From Streptomyces sp. WZ-12 (GTDB lineage Bacteria; Actinomycetota; Actinomycetes; Streptomycetales; Streptomycetaceae), in the NCBI RefSeq assembly GCF_028898845.1, contig NZ_CP118574.1, forward strand, positions 3,162,001-3,226,000: DNA of 64,000 bases. Reading direction: 5' to 3'. This document shows positions 52,649 through 64,000 of the stretch, one piece after another; the stretch's first letter is position 1, and every line of letters begins with the position of its first letter. The translations under genes were made by a program, and so were the position numbers. Below the pieces are notes generated by a model. The model worked only from the letters and a program-made list of their open reading frames with translations. It made no database searches and was not told where the DNA came from.

Positions 52649-53878
52649 GTGATCGCCCACCATCCCGCCGCGCCGGGCCGGCCGCACCGCCTCGACGTCC
52701 TCATCGCGGCCGGCGGGCTGTCCACCGGGGTGCTGCTGTGGGTCCTCGGCCTGCACGGCGGTCCCCCGCTGTTCGACCTTCCCTCGTCGGCCACCCCGCT
52801 CGCGCTCACCGTCATGGTGGTGGCCGAACTCCTGCGCCGCACCGCCCCGATGACCGCGCTGGCCCTCGCGGTGCCGGCGCTGGCGCTGGACGTCTGCACC
52901 GGCGCGCTGATCGCCACCGTCTTGATGTTCACGGACGTGCTGTACGCCGCGGTGCTCTACGGGCCGCCGGCCGCCGCCCGGCAGATCCCGGTCCACTCGG
53001 TGCTGGTGACGGTGCTGGCCACGGCCGCGACCGCGGCGGCCTGGCCCGACCCGCAGGTGGTGCTGATCGGCATCGGCATCGCGCTGATCACCGTGGCCCC
53101 CGCCTGGACCGGCGTGATCATCCGCGGCCATCGGGACGCCGCGCAGAGCGCCCGGTTGCGGGCCGAACAGACCGCGCTGCTGGCCGAGATGGACCGCACC
53201 CAGGCGGTGGTCGGCGAACGCGCCCGGATGGCCAGGGAGTTGCACGACCTGGTCGCCAACCACCTGTCCGCGATCGCCATCCACGCGACCGCCGCGCAGA
53301 CCATCGACGACGCGTCGGCGACCCGTGCGGCGCTCACCGTCATCCGCGAGAACAGCGTCCAGGGCCTGGCCGAAATGCGCCGCCTCATCGGGCTGTTGCG
53401 GGACCCGGCGGCCACCACCTGCGAGGAGCCGGCCGCCACCCCCACCCTCGACGGCCTGGAGGCCCTGGTCGAACAGGCCCGCGCCAACGGCGTCGCCAGC
53501 GACCTGAGGTTCGTCCTGGACGACGACCGGCAGCCGGCCGGCCGGGGCGACGAAAGGCCCCCGGCACCGGTGGAGTTGGCCGCGTACCGGATCGTCCAGG
53601 AGTCGCTGACCAACGCGCTCAAGCACGCCGCGCCCGGCACGGTCCGGGTGCGGGTCGCCGACGGCCCCCAAGGGGCGCTCACCGTCACCGTGCGCAGCCC
53701 GTACGGTGAGCGTTCGGGCCCCCGCGCGCCCGGCTCCGGAGCCGGGCTGGTCGGCATGCGGGAGCGGATCGCCCTGTTGGGCGGGGAGTTCGAAGCCGGC
53801 CCGGAAGGCGGGCCGGACGGAAGAGTCTGGCTGGTGCGGGCAGCGTTGCCCGCCGCCGGAGAGGAAGAGCAACGATGA
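52649..53878 (+). CDS. NarL-type sensor histidine kinase
   Basis: About 409 aa. Four to five N-terminal transmembrane helices (to about residue 155) with little extracellular sequence, then a HisKA_3 dimerisation domain with the phospho-His in MARELHDLVANHLSAIAIHA, and a HATPase domain (YRIVQESLTNALKHA; GAGLVGMRERIALLGG). The start is uncertain: GTG 52649 follows a TTTGAT by 6 nt (leaderless model); GTG 52634 is the alternative. Its stop overlaps the regulator ATG (ATGA). Confidence 0.88.
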   Translation: MIAHHPAAPGRPHRLDVLIAAGGLSTGVLLWVLGLHGGPPLFDLPSSATPLALTVMVVAELLRRTAPMTALALAVPALALDVCTGALIATVLMFTDVLYAAVLYGPPAAARQIPVHSVLVTVLATAATAAAWPDPQVVLIGIGIALITVAPAWTGVIIRGHRDAAQSARLRAEQTALLAEMDRTQAVVGERARMARELHDLVANHLSAIAIHATAAQTIDDASATRAALTVIRENSVQGLAEMRRLIGLLRDPAATTCEEPAATPTLDGLEALVEQARANGVASDLRFVLDDDRQPAGRGDERPPAPVELAAYRIVQESLTNALKHAAPGTVRVRVADGPQGALTVTVRSPYGERSGPRAPGSGAGLVGMRERIALLGGEFEAGPEGGPDGRVWLVRAALPAAGEEEQR

Positions 53879-54564
53879 CAGGCGCCGCCACCCAGCCGAT
53901 CCGGATCCTCGTCGCCGAGGACCAGTCCGCCGTACGGGCCGGACTGGTCCTCATCCTGCGCTCCGCGCCCGACATCGAGGTGGTCGGGGAGGCGGTGGAC
54001 GGCGAGGAGGCGATCCGCCTGGCCCGCGCGTTACGACCCGATCTGGTGCTGATGGACATTCAGATGCCGCGGCTGGACGGCGTCTCGGCCACCGGACGGA
54101 TCACCGCGGAGGGGCTGGCCGACGTCCTGGTGCTGACCACCTTCGACCTGGACGAGTACGTCTTCGGCGCGCTGCGGGCGGGGGCCGCGGGCTTCCTGCT
54201 CAAGGACAGCGACGCGGCGGCACTGCTGACCGCGGTGCGCACGGTGGCGGCCGGCGAGGGGCTGATCGCCCCGGCGGTGACCCGGCGGCTGATCGCGGAG
54301 TTCGCCCGCCCGCGCCCGGCGGGCCGACCGCCGCGGGACCGCCGGGCCCCCGACCCGGCGGCGCTGGACGCGCTGACCCCACGGGAGCGGGAGGTGCTGG
54401 GCTGCTTGGGTCAGGGGCTGTCGAACGCCGATATCGCGCTGCGGTTGGCGATGGCGGAGGCCACCGTCAAGACCCACGTCAGCCGCCTCCTGGCCAAACT
54501 GGACCTCCGCAGCCGCGTCCAAGCGGCCGTCCTGGCCCAGGAGTTGGGGGTGGATGCGCCTTAG
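53875..54564 (+). CDS. NarL/FixJ-family response regulator
   Basis: 229 aa. Receiver (about 10-125) with ED pair, phospho-acceptor Asp61 in LVLMDIQMP, LTTFDLDEYV and KD in LLKDSD; C-terminal LuxR-type HTH (LTPREREVLGCLGQGLSNADIALRL, TVKTHVSRLLAKL). Translationally coupled to the kinase. Target genes unknown; the divergent membrane protein is the closest candidate. Confidence 0.93.
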   Translation: MTGAATQPIRILVAEDQSAVRAGLVLILRSAPDIEVVGEAVDGEEAIRLARALRPDLVLMDIQMPRLDGVSATGRITAEGLADVLVLTTFDLDEYVFGALRAGAAGFLLKDSDAAALLTAVRTVAAGEGLIAPAVTRRLIAEFARPRPAGRPPRDRRAPDPAALDALTPREREVLGCLGQGLSNADIALRLAMAEATVKTHVSRLLAKLDLRSRVQAAVLAQELGVDAP

Positions 54565-54898
54565 CCGAGGCGCTCAAGCGGAGGCGCTCAAGCCGAGGCA
54601 CGGTGGCCGGGGCGGAGTGCCGTAGGGGACGTCCGAACGGATCCCGTAGGGGGCGCCAGGCCCCCCTGCGGGGCCACAACGAAGTCGGGACGAGAGGTAT
54701 TCCGGCCGTCAGGCGACGGCCGTCGGGCAGCGGCGCTCAGGCGACCGCCACCAGGCGGCAGGCGTCGGGAGGCAGCCATCAGGCGACCGCTCTCAGACAA
54801 CAGCCCTCAACCGGCAGCCATCTCCCCGCTCCTCAGGCCACGTTCGCCCTCCCTCAGGCTTCGTCCGGGGGGACCCTCATCCAACGAGAACGCCCCAT
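54565..54898. other. 334-bp convergent intergenic region with degenerate short repeats
   Basis: No gene. It contains a tandem GAGGCGCTCAAGC near 54567-54594, a small hairpin at 54648-54667, and three copies of TCAGGCGAC between about 54708 and 54790. The plus-strand frame through it is low complexity and not a protein. Confidence 0.55.
54648..54667. terminator. small hairpin, possible terminator of the response regulator
   Basis: 6-bp stem (54648-54653 with 54662-54667) and an 8-nt loop, 84 nt after the response regulator stop. Confidence 0.35.
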
Positions 54899-55342
54899 TC
54901 AAGCCACGTTGACTCGTTGCCCCGGAGGGGCCGCCTCCAGCCAGGCCAGGAAGCCGGTGAGGGCGTCCTCGCTCATGGCGAGCTCCACGCGGAGGCCGTC
55001 GTGGGCGCAGGCCAGCACGATGGAGTCGGAGAGCAGGGCGAGTTCCTCCTCGCCCTGGGGGGTGCGGCGCTCCAGCACCTCGATGGCGGAGCGCTCCAGC
55101 ACGCGGCGGGGGCGCGGCGCGTACGAGAAGACCCGGAACCACTCGACCCGGTCGCCGTTGTACCGCGCCACACCGTAGATCCAGCCCTTGCCGCCGGGCT
55201 CGACCTCCGGCGCGTTCCAGCGCAGACTGCAGTCGAAGGTGCCGCCGGAGCGCTGGATGAGCCGCCGTCGCAGTCCGAAGACGAACAGCCCCAGCAGCAC
55301 GAGCAACACGACCGCGCCGCTCACGAGCAGAGCGAGGACCAT
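54899..55342 (-). CDS. DUF2550 membrane-anchored protein
   Basis: 147 aa: one N-terminal transmembrane helix (LALLVSGAVVLLVLLGLFVFGL) then RRRLIQRSGGTFDCSLRW and a soluble domain (GVARYNGDRVEWFRVFS; LERRTPQGEEELALLSDSIVLAC), the DUF2550 pattern. It always follows atpC in streptomycetes as far as I recall, 117 bp downstream here, so it may be co-transcribed with ATP synthase. Function unknown. Confidence 0.88.
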   Translation of the reverse strand: MVLALLVSGAVVLLVLLGLFVFGLRRRLIQRSGGTFDCSLRWNAPEVEPGGKGWIYGVARYNGDRVEWFRVFSYAPRPRRVLERSAIEVLERRTPQGEEELALLSDSIVLACAHDGLRVELAMSEDALTGFLAWLEAAPPGQRVNVA

Positions 55343-55459
55343 CTCGACCGACCTCCTCGCCGTGTATTCGGGAAACGCACCTGCATTGCCTCAGCCGCGG
55401 ACCGCTCCGGAAGTCCGGGCAGCCCGCGGCTGAGGATCGATCTCGACGGTGACGGAGCT

Positions 55460-55843
55460 CTAGTGAACGCCCGTCACCGCACGCAGCCGGACATCGGCGC
55501 GGCGCTCGGCGGCCGCGTCGGCCTCCGACTTCGCCCGCTCCAGGGCCCGCTCCGCGCGCTGGACATCGATCTCGTCCGACAGTTCGGCGATCTCCGCCAG
55601 CAGAGACAGCTTGTTGTCGGCGAACGAGATGAAGCCGCCGTGCACCGCGGCGACGACGGTGCCGTCCCCGCTCTCACCGGTCGTGCGAATCGTCACCGGG
55701 CCCGACTGCAGCACGCCGAGCAGCGGCTGGTGTCCGGGCATGACGCCGATGTCGCCCGACGAGGTGCGCGCGACGACCAGGCTGGCCTCGCCGGACCAGA
55801 CCTGCCGGTCCGCGGCGACCAACTCGACGTGCAGCTCAGCCAC
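55460..55843 (-). CDS. atpC: ATP synthase F1 epsilon subunit
   Basis: 127 aa from the GTG at 55843 (VAELHVELVAADRQVWSGEA), preceded by GAGGAG. N-terminal beta-sandwich with SGDIGVMPGHQPLL and a C-terminal helical hairpin (AERALERAKSEADAAAER). Central-stalk subunit that links gamma to the c-ring and can inhibit ATP hydrolysis. Last atp gene. Confidence 0.95.
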   Translation of the reverse strand: MAELHVELVAADRQVWSGEASLVVARTSSGDIGVMPGHQPLLGVLQSGPVTIRTTGESGDGTVVAAVHGGFISFADNKLSLLAEIAELSDEIDVQRAERALERAKSEADAAAERRADVRLRAVTGVH

Positions 55844-55950
55844 GATGGCTCCTCGGGTCTCCACCTGCCTGGTGTGGCAGATGTTGGGTCAAATACTAGT
55901 GGTCGTACGGACCGGGGACGGCCAGGCCGCCCCCGGTCCGGGAGCACGGG

Positions 55951-58319
<2,369 letters not shown>

Positions 58320-58339
58320 GGATCAGGTCCCTTCCGTCG

Positions 58340-59929
58340 TCACTTGCCGGTGGCGGGGGTGTCCTCGCCGAGCAGCTTGCCGTCCGAGGTCTCGAACTGC
58401 CGCTTGAAGGCGTCGACCGCGTCCGAGATGGCACCGAGGGTGTCGTCGGACATCTTGCCGCCCTCGCGGATGCTGGTCAGCAGGTCCTTCTTCTCCCGGT
58501 GGAGGTGGGCGAGGAGCTCGCGCTCGAAGCGGCGGATGTCCGCGACCGGGACCTCGTCCATCTTGCCGTTGGTGCCGGCCCAGACGGAGATGACCTGGTC
58601 CTCGGTGGCCATCGGCGCGTACTGGTCCTGCTTGAGCAGCTCGGTCATGCGCTGACCGCGGCCAAGCTGGGCCTTGGAGGCCGCGTCCAGGTCGGAACCG
58701 AAGGCGGCGAACGCCTCCAGCTCGCGGTACTGGGCGAGGTCGACGCGGAGTCGACCGGAGACCTGCTTCATCGCCTTGTGCTGGGCCGAGCCACCGACGC
58801 GGGAGACCGAGATACCGACGTTGAGCGCCGGCCGCTGGTTGGCGTTGAACAGGTCCGACTCCAGGAAGCACTGGCCGTCGGTGATGGAGATGACGTTGGT
58901 CGGGATGAACGCCGAGACGTCGTTGGCCTTGGTCTCGACGATCGGCAGACCGGTCATCGAACCGGCGCCCATGTCGTCGGAGAGCTTGGCGCAGCGCTCC
59001 AGCAGACGCGAGTGCAGGTAGAAGACGTCACCCGGGTACGCCTCGCGGCCCGGCGGGCGGCGCAGCAGCAGGGACACGGCGCGGTAGGCGTCGGCCTGCT
59101 TCGAGAGGTCGTCGAAGATGATCAGGACGTGCTTGCCCTGGTACATCCAGTGCTGGCCGATGGCCGAACCGGTGTAGGGGGCCAGGTACTTGAAGCCCGC
59201 CGGGTCGGACGCCGGGGCGGCGACGATGGTGGTGTATTCGAGGGCACCGGCCTCTTCCAGCGCGCCGCGGACGGACGCGATGGTGGAGCCCTTCTGGCCG
59301 ATGGCGACGTAGATGCAGCGGACCTGCTTCTTCGGGTCGCCGGAACGCCAGTTGTCGCGCTGGTTGATGATGGTGTCGACGGCCAGGGCGGTCTTGCCGG
59401 TCTGGCGGTCGCCGATGATCAGCTGACGCTGGCCACGGCCGATCGGCACCATCGAGTCGACGGCCTTGTAGCCGGTCTCCATCGGCTCGTGGACCGACTT
59501 GCGGACCATGACGCCGGGGGCCTGCAGCTCCAGGGCACGGCGGCCCTCGGTCTCGATCTCGCCGAGTCCGTCGATCGGGTTGCCCAGCGGGTCGACGACG
59601 CGGCCGAGGTAGCCCTCGCCCACGGCGACCGAGAGCACCTCACCGGTGCGCTGCACCGGCTGGCCCTGCTCGATGCCGCTGAACTCACCGAGGATGACCG
59701 CACCGATCTCGCGCTCTTCCAGGTTCAGCGCCAGACCGAGCGTGCCGTCCTCGAACTTCAGCAGTTCGTTCGCCATCGTCGAGGGCAGACCCTCGACGTG
59801 TGCGATGCCGTCGCCGGCATCGCTGACCGTCCCGACCTCTTCGCGCGAGGCCGCGTCCGGCTTGTACGCCTGGACGAAGTTCTCCAGTGCGTCCCGGATC
59901 TCCTCCGGCCGGATCGTGAGCTCCGCCAT
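58340..59929 (-). CDS. atpA: ATP synthase F1 alpha subunit
   Basis: 529 aa, non-catalytic nucleotide-binding subunit. P-loop [29 protein letters not shown] and the arginine-finger region are intact. The extra C-terminal residues ([15 protein letters not shown]) are typical of actinobacteria, where the tail suppresses ATP hydrolysis. AGGAGAG lies upstream. A 213-bp spacer with two hairpins separates it from atpH. Confidence 0.98.
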   Translation of the reverse strand: MAELTIRPEEIRDALENFVQAYKPDAASREEVGTVSDAGDGIAHVEGLPSTMANELLKFEDGTLGLALNLEEREIGAVILGEFSGIEQGQPVQRTGEVLSVAVGEGYLGRVVDPLGNPIDGLGEIETEGRRALELQAPGVMVRKSVHEPMETGYKAVDSMVPIGRGQRQLIIGDRQTGKTALAVDTIINQRDNWRSGDPKKQVRCIYVAIGQKGSTIASVRGALEEAGALEYTTIVAAPASDPAGFKYLAPYTGSAIGQHWMYQGKHVLIIFDDLSKQADAYRAVSLLLRRPPGREAYPGDVFYLHSRLLERCAKLSDDMGAGSMTGLPIVETKANDVSAFIPTNVISITDGQCFLESDLFNANQRPALNVGISVSRVGGSAQHKAMKQVSGRLRVDLAQYRELEAFAAFGSDLDAASKAQLGRGQRMTELLKQDQYAPMATEDQVISVWAGTNGKMDEVPVADIRRFERELLAHLHREKKDLLTSIREGGKMSDDTLGAISDAVDAFKRQFETSDGKLLGEDTPATGK

Positions 59930-60142
59930 CTGGGTTCCCTGCTCTCCTTGTTGGGCCCGAAGTTACGTGCGGGTGTCCTGGGGGCGTCTCCCCCGGACCG
60001 TTTCCGCTTACGGCCCAACTCGGGGCCGCCGTCATGCTTGTGCTGTTCTCCGGGGCGTCGTCCGGACCGCGGCCGGACCTGTCGGTCCGGCGGGTCCGGT
60101 GTCTCGCCGCCGGGTGTGCAGCTCTTGAGTTGGTGGCTTACG
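59930..60142 (-). promoter_or_regulatory. atpH-atpA spacer with two hairpins
   Basis: Unusually long spacer for this operon. A perfect 8-bp stem with tetraloop lies at 60072-60091, and a 5-bp G/C stem near 59980-59995. They may stabilise, process or attenuate the mRNA ahead of atpAGDC (inference). Confidence 0.5.
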
Positions 60143-60958
60143 TCAGCCGGCCATCCGCCGGGACGCCTCGTCGAGGCGCTCCGCGACGGTCCCGTTGATG
60201 ACCTCGTCGCCGATCCGGACCTGGACGCCGCCGAGGACATCGGGGTCCACGTCGAGGTTCAGGTGGATCTGCCGGCCGTACAGCTCGGCCAGTGCGGCGC
60301 CGAGGCGCTGCCGCTGTCCGTCGCTGAGCGGCACCGCGGAGGTGACCACCGCGACCATGCGGTCCCGGCGGGCCGCCGCCAGCTTGGAGAGGGCGTCGAG
60401 CCCCGCCTCCAGGCTACGGCCCCGTGGCTGTGCGACAAGACGGATCACCAGCCGCTCGGTGACCGGGTTGGCCCGGCCGCCCAGCAGCGTGTGCAGCAGC
60501 TCCGTCTTGGCGGAGGCCGTGGCGCTCCGGTCCGTCAGCGCACGGCGGAGCTCGCCGCTCCCGGCGATGATCCGGCCGAACCGGAACAGCTCGTCCTCGA
60601 CGTCGTCCAGGCGGCCGTCCCGCTGTGCCGCGACGAGGTCGGCGCTGAACGCCAGTTCCTCGATCGCGTCCGGCAGGTCACGCGAGCGCGACCAGCGGGA
60701 GCGGATCATGTCGGTCACCAGGTCGAGGGTGGCCTCGCCGACCTGGCCGCCGAGCAGCCGCCGGGCCAGCTCGGCCCGCGCCTCGCCGGGCTGCGCCGGG
60801 TCGGTGAGGACCCGACGCAACGACACCTCGCGGTCGAGCAGAGCGGTGACGGCAGCCAGCTCCTCGGCGAGCTTCGCGGCGTCGACGGAGGTGTTGTCCG
60901 TCAGCGCGTTGAACCGCTCGCGTGCGGAGGCGAGTGCCTCGCGGCTCGCTCCATTCAT
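60143..60958 (-). CDS. atpH: ATP synthase delta subunit
   Basis: 271 aa, the long actinobacterial form (about 180 aa in E. coli): extra N-terminal half (SREALASARERFNALTDN) before the conserved delta core (DLVTDMIRSRWSRSRDLPDAIEEL; VVTSAVPLSDGQRQRL; VDPDVLGGVQVRIGDEVINGTV). Peripheral-stalk connector. The ATG overlaps the atpF stop (ATGA). Confidence 0.96.
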   Translation of the reverse strand: MNGASREALASARERFNALTDNTSVDAAKLAEELAAVTALLDREVSLRRVLTDPAQPGEARAELARRLLGGQVGEATLDLVTDMIRSRWSRSRDLPDAIEELAFSADLVAAQRDGRLDDVEDELFRFGRIIAGSGELRRALTDRSATASAKTELLHTLLGGRANPVTERLVIRLVAQPRGRSLEAGLDALSKLAAARRDRMVAVVTSAVPLSDGQRQRLGAALAELYGRQIHLNLDVDPDVLGGVQVRIGDEVINGTVAERLDEASRRMAG

Positions 60959-61518
60959 CGGCCGGCCTCAGCCTTCGTCGCGTCCGATGCCGACTTCTCC
61001 TCAAGCTCGTCGAGGAAGCGGTCGATGGTCCGGCTCTGTCGGGCGTGGTCCTCAAGGGACTCGCCGACGAGCTTGCCGGCCAGTTCGGTGGCGAGCTTGC
61101 CCACGTCCTGACGCAGCGCCTGGGCGGCCGTCTTGCGGTCTGCCTCGATCTGGGCGTGACCGGCGGCGATGATTTCCTCACGCTGCCGCTGGCCCTCGGC
61201 GCGCATCTCGGCGATGAGCGTCGCGCCCTGCTCCTGCGCCTCCTGGCGCAGGCGCGCGGCCTCGTGGCGGGCGTCGGCGAGCTGGGCCCGGTAGTCCGCG
61301 AGCACCTGCTGCGCCTCGGCCTGAGTCGCCTCGGCATCCTCGATCCGGCCCTCGATCTGCGCCCGGCGCTCGTCCAGAACCTTGTTGATGTTCGGGAGGA
61401 GCTTCTTGGCGAGGAAGCCGAAGACGATGAAGAAAGCGATCAGGCCGATGACCAGCTCTGGAATCGGCGGGACGAGGGGGTTCTCAGGAACCTCCGCCGC
61501 CAAGTTCAGGGCGTTCAC
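60955..61518 (-). CDS. atpF: ATP synthase Fo b subunit
   Basis: 187 aa: one N-terminal transmembrane helix (ELVIGLIAFFIVFGFLAKKLLP) then a long charged coiled coil. Forms the peripheral stalk. GTG start at 61518. Confidence 0.96.
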   Translation of the reverse strand: MNALNLAAEVPENPLVPPIPELVIGLIAFFIVFGFLAKKLLPNINKVLDERRAQIEGRIEDAEATQAEAQQVLADYRAQLADARHEAARLRQEAQEQGATLIAEMRAEGQRQREEIIAAGHAQIEADRKTAAQALRQDVGKLATELAGKLVGESLEDHARQSRTIDRFLDELEEKSASDATKAEAGR

Positions 61519-61559
61519 ATCAGTGCCTTCCGTCTGAATGGATAGTCGATGAGTTTCGT

Positions 61560-62715
<1,156 letters not shown>

Positions 62716-62979
62716 CGCGAGCTCCTTCAGCGTGGCGCATGGGTACGGCAACCTCGTTGTGTCGGCGCGGCGTTGAACCACGGAGCGGCACTGGACTGGT
62801 GTTACGGATTAGGGGGCGGCTGGTCGGCACTAGGCCGGTCCGGATCACAGGCATCGGCCGCGAGAACTTCCCGTTCCTTCTCGGGGACCCCGGGAGCTCA
62901 GCCGCCTGCGCCAGCTGCGCCGCAGTTGGCACCGGACGATAGCAGGCCGGCACGAGGCCGTTTATCTCGGCCCTACGTG
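62716..62979 (-). other. 264-bp spacer between atpI and atpB
   Basis: No gene and no clear hairpin or promoter that I can support; AT content is slightly raised at 62790-62830 near an ACGGATTAGG stretch. Confidence 0.4.
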
Positions 62980-63417
62980 TCACGTCGGCGACCCCGCCGT
63001 CTTGGCCGTCTTGGCCTCCGCGGAGTCGGGATCCACGTACAGAATCTTCGCCTTCATGTGGCCGCGGGTCTGTGCCGCGATCCACACGAGGGTGGCAGCG
63101 AGCAGGGAGAACGCAAATGCCTTGGTATCGAAGAGAGTTGTGTCCTTGAAGGCGATGAGGAACACCGCCACGAACAGGATCTGCACCGTGTACAGCAGCA
63201 GCCCCATCATCTGGAACAGCTGCGGCAGCTTCTTGGCGGTCTGCTGCAGGACGACGAGCCCGGCCCCCATCACCAGGATGACCAGCAGGGCGCCGAAGGC
63301 GGCGCCGAGCGCACCCGCGGCGCCCGCGACCACACCGCTCACGGCAACGGCGATGGCGCCGGCGGCAACGGTGGGTACGGCGGCGTGGAGAAGTAGTCGG
63401 GCGTCATTCGACTGCAT
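62980..63417 (-). CDS. atpI: ATP synthase protein I-like
   Basis: 145 aa with four hydrophobic segments (LLLHAAVPTVAAGAIAVAVSGVVAG; LGAAFGALLVILVMGAGLVVLQ; MGLLLYTVQILFVAVFLIAF; AFAFSLLAATLVWIAAQTRGHM). AtpI-type proteins assist c-ring assembly or Mg2+ supply. First gene of the atp operon; start MQSNDARLL after GGAGCG. A Rex-like operator lies 123-138 bp upstream. Confidence 0.88.
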   Translation of the reverse strand: MQSNDARLLLHAAVPTVAAGAIAVAVSGVVAGAAGALGAAFGALLVILVMGAGLVVLQQTAKKLPQLFQMMGLLLYTVQILFVAVFLIAFKDTTLFDTKAFAFSLLAATLVWIAAQTRGHMKAKILYVDPDSAEAKTAKTAGSPT

Positions 63418-63706
63418 GGTGGCGCTCCGGCATGGGATGGGGGTGGTGTCGTCAGGGACGAGCGTAGACCCGGCCGGCGGAAGGTCCTTCAGGCCAATGG
63501 ACCGTCGCACTACGGCCCTTCGGCTCTATCGCCGGGTTTCGTGAACGGTATCACAAACTATTTGATGAGGTCTTTACCTGGTTCGTGTGGATCCTGTCAC
63601 ACCTGAGAGTGACTCTGCACATCAGTGCACTGACGAACCATCATCTGTCTGGTATGGGGTCAACCGTCCCGATTCCTGACGCACATTCGGGCGACGACGA
63701 GGGGCC
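63418..63706 (-). promoter_or_regulatory. atp operon control region
   Basis: 289 bp, much more AT-rich than the rest of the window between 63540 and 63660. It holds a Rex-like site at 63540-63555, a perfect 12-bp palindrome TCAGTGCACTGA at 63622-63633 and no gene. Confidence 0.6.
63540..63555. promoter_or_regulatory. probable Rex (NADH/NAD+ sensor) operator
   Basis: On the minus strand the 16-mer TGTGATACCGTTCACG matches the Streptomyces Rex operator TGTGAAC-N3-TTCACA at 10 of 13 defined positions, with both TGTGA and TTCAC half-sites intact. Rex represses respiratory genes at low NADH/NAD+, and control of the ATP synthase operon has been reported in Streptomyces. Confidence 0.6.
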
Positions 63707-64000
63707 TCAGCGGTGACTCCCCGCCTTGCGGCGGTCCACGAAACGTGACCGGTCGCCGATCGCCGTGGCGCCGTGGATCCCGGGCGGAACCGTCGACCGA
63801 CGCTCCTCCCCCGGCTCGTCCACGGCCGCGCCCCCGGCCGGGTCGTCCACGGCCAGCGCCGCGCGGACGACCCGGCGGTAGCGCGGCGGGACCAGCCGCT
63901 CGGCCCAGATCGGGGCCCGCGGGGTGAAGCGCGGCAGCAGGAGCAGCACCAGGCCGACCGTGCTGAGCAGCACGATGCCCAGGACGATCCACATGCTGGC
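63707..64000 (-). CDS. C-terminal end of a probable WecA/MraY-type glycosyltransferase, cut by window edge
   Basis: The frame is open through the last base, so the gene continues beyond the window; the ATG at 63994 is probably internal. The visible part has one hydrophobic helix (MWIVLGIVLLSTVGLVLLLLP) and then RFTPRAPIWAERLVPPRYRR with a polar tail. In Streptomyces the gene upstream of atpI encodes an undecaprenyl-phosphate GlcNAc-1-phosphate transferase family protein, and the PRF.PRAP.WA.....PPRYR ending fits my memory of its C-terminus. Without the catalytic part this remains tentative. Confidence 0.55.
   Translation of the reverse strand, partial: ASMWIVLGIVLLSTVGLVLLLLPRFTPRAPIWAERLVPPRYRRVVRAALAVDDPAGGAAVDEPGEERRSTVPPGIHGATAIGDRSRFVDRRKAGSHR

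Overview
The window is chromosomal DNA of a streptomycete (Streptomyces or a close relative). It has very high GC, strong GC bias at third codon positions, GTG starts and many promoter -10 boxes placed only 6-8 nt before the start codon. The gene content and order (pfkA, pta-ackA-pyk, icmA, meaB, scy-filP, nucS, complete F1Fo ATP synthase operon) match the central core of Streptomyces chromosomes as I remember them from S. coelicolor. I see no tRNA, rRNA, CRISPR array, transposase or integrase. Almost everything is core genome; the unusual material is in small insertions, duplicated fragments, one broken gene and intergenic signals.

Layout. 1-4.4 kb: end of an XRE-type regulator, then an ABC exporter (LolD/MacB-type ATPase plus FtsX-type permease). 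4.4-10.8 kb: lower glycolysis and overflow metabolism, with pfkA divergent from pta-ackA and then pyk. 10.8-15.2 kb: a minus-strand cluster of secreted or membrane proteins (a 444-aa Lys/Asp/Ser/Pro-rich protein, DUF6114, DUF6230) and a thioredoxin-TPR protein. 15.5-20.7 kb: a TetR regulator, a two-gene operon of a MurG paralogue and an NDP-sugar epimerase, and a divergent two-component system. 21-27.3 kb: icmA (coenzyme-B12-dependent isobutyryl-CoA mutase large subunit), two DUF3817 proteins, MarR, a frameshifted MFS exporter beside an intact ArsR-type regulator, and a thiamine-binding protein. 27.5-33.2 kb: three overlapping AIM24 genes, MarR, meaB, thiolase and methylmalonyl-CoA epimerase.

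33.4-43.4 kb: the polar-growth coiled-coil genes scy and filP, followed by two paralogous ABC transporter pairs. 43.4-54.6 kb: a small Cys/His protein, LLM oxidoreductase, an SCO5389-type protein, nucS mismatch endonuclease, a large membrane-anchored AAA protein, a STAS protein, 3-hydroxybutyryl-CoA dehydrogenase, a PduO-type cobalamin adenosyltransferase, a membrane protein and a NarL-type two-component system. 54.9-63.4 kb: DUF2550 and atpIBEFHAGDC, all on the minus strand, with a probable Rex redox operator upstream of atpI. The right edge cuts a gene that looks like the end of a WecA/MraY-type glycosyltransferase.

Functional links: icmA, meaB, methylmalonyl-CoA epimerase, thiolase, hydroxyacyl-CoA dehydrogenase and the cobalamin adenosyltransferase form a scattered C4 acyl-CoA/B12 theme. 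The small B12-binding partner IcmB is not in the window. Best leads: an inverted fragment of icmA just downstream of the gene itself; a 19-residue in-frame insertion in Pta; a repeat sequence embedded in frame in two ABC transporter genes; the MurG-paralogue/epimerase/two-component unit; and the AIM24 trio. I did not find a single clear-cut new defence or mobile system, and I do not claim one.
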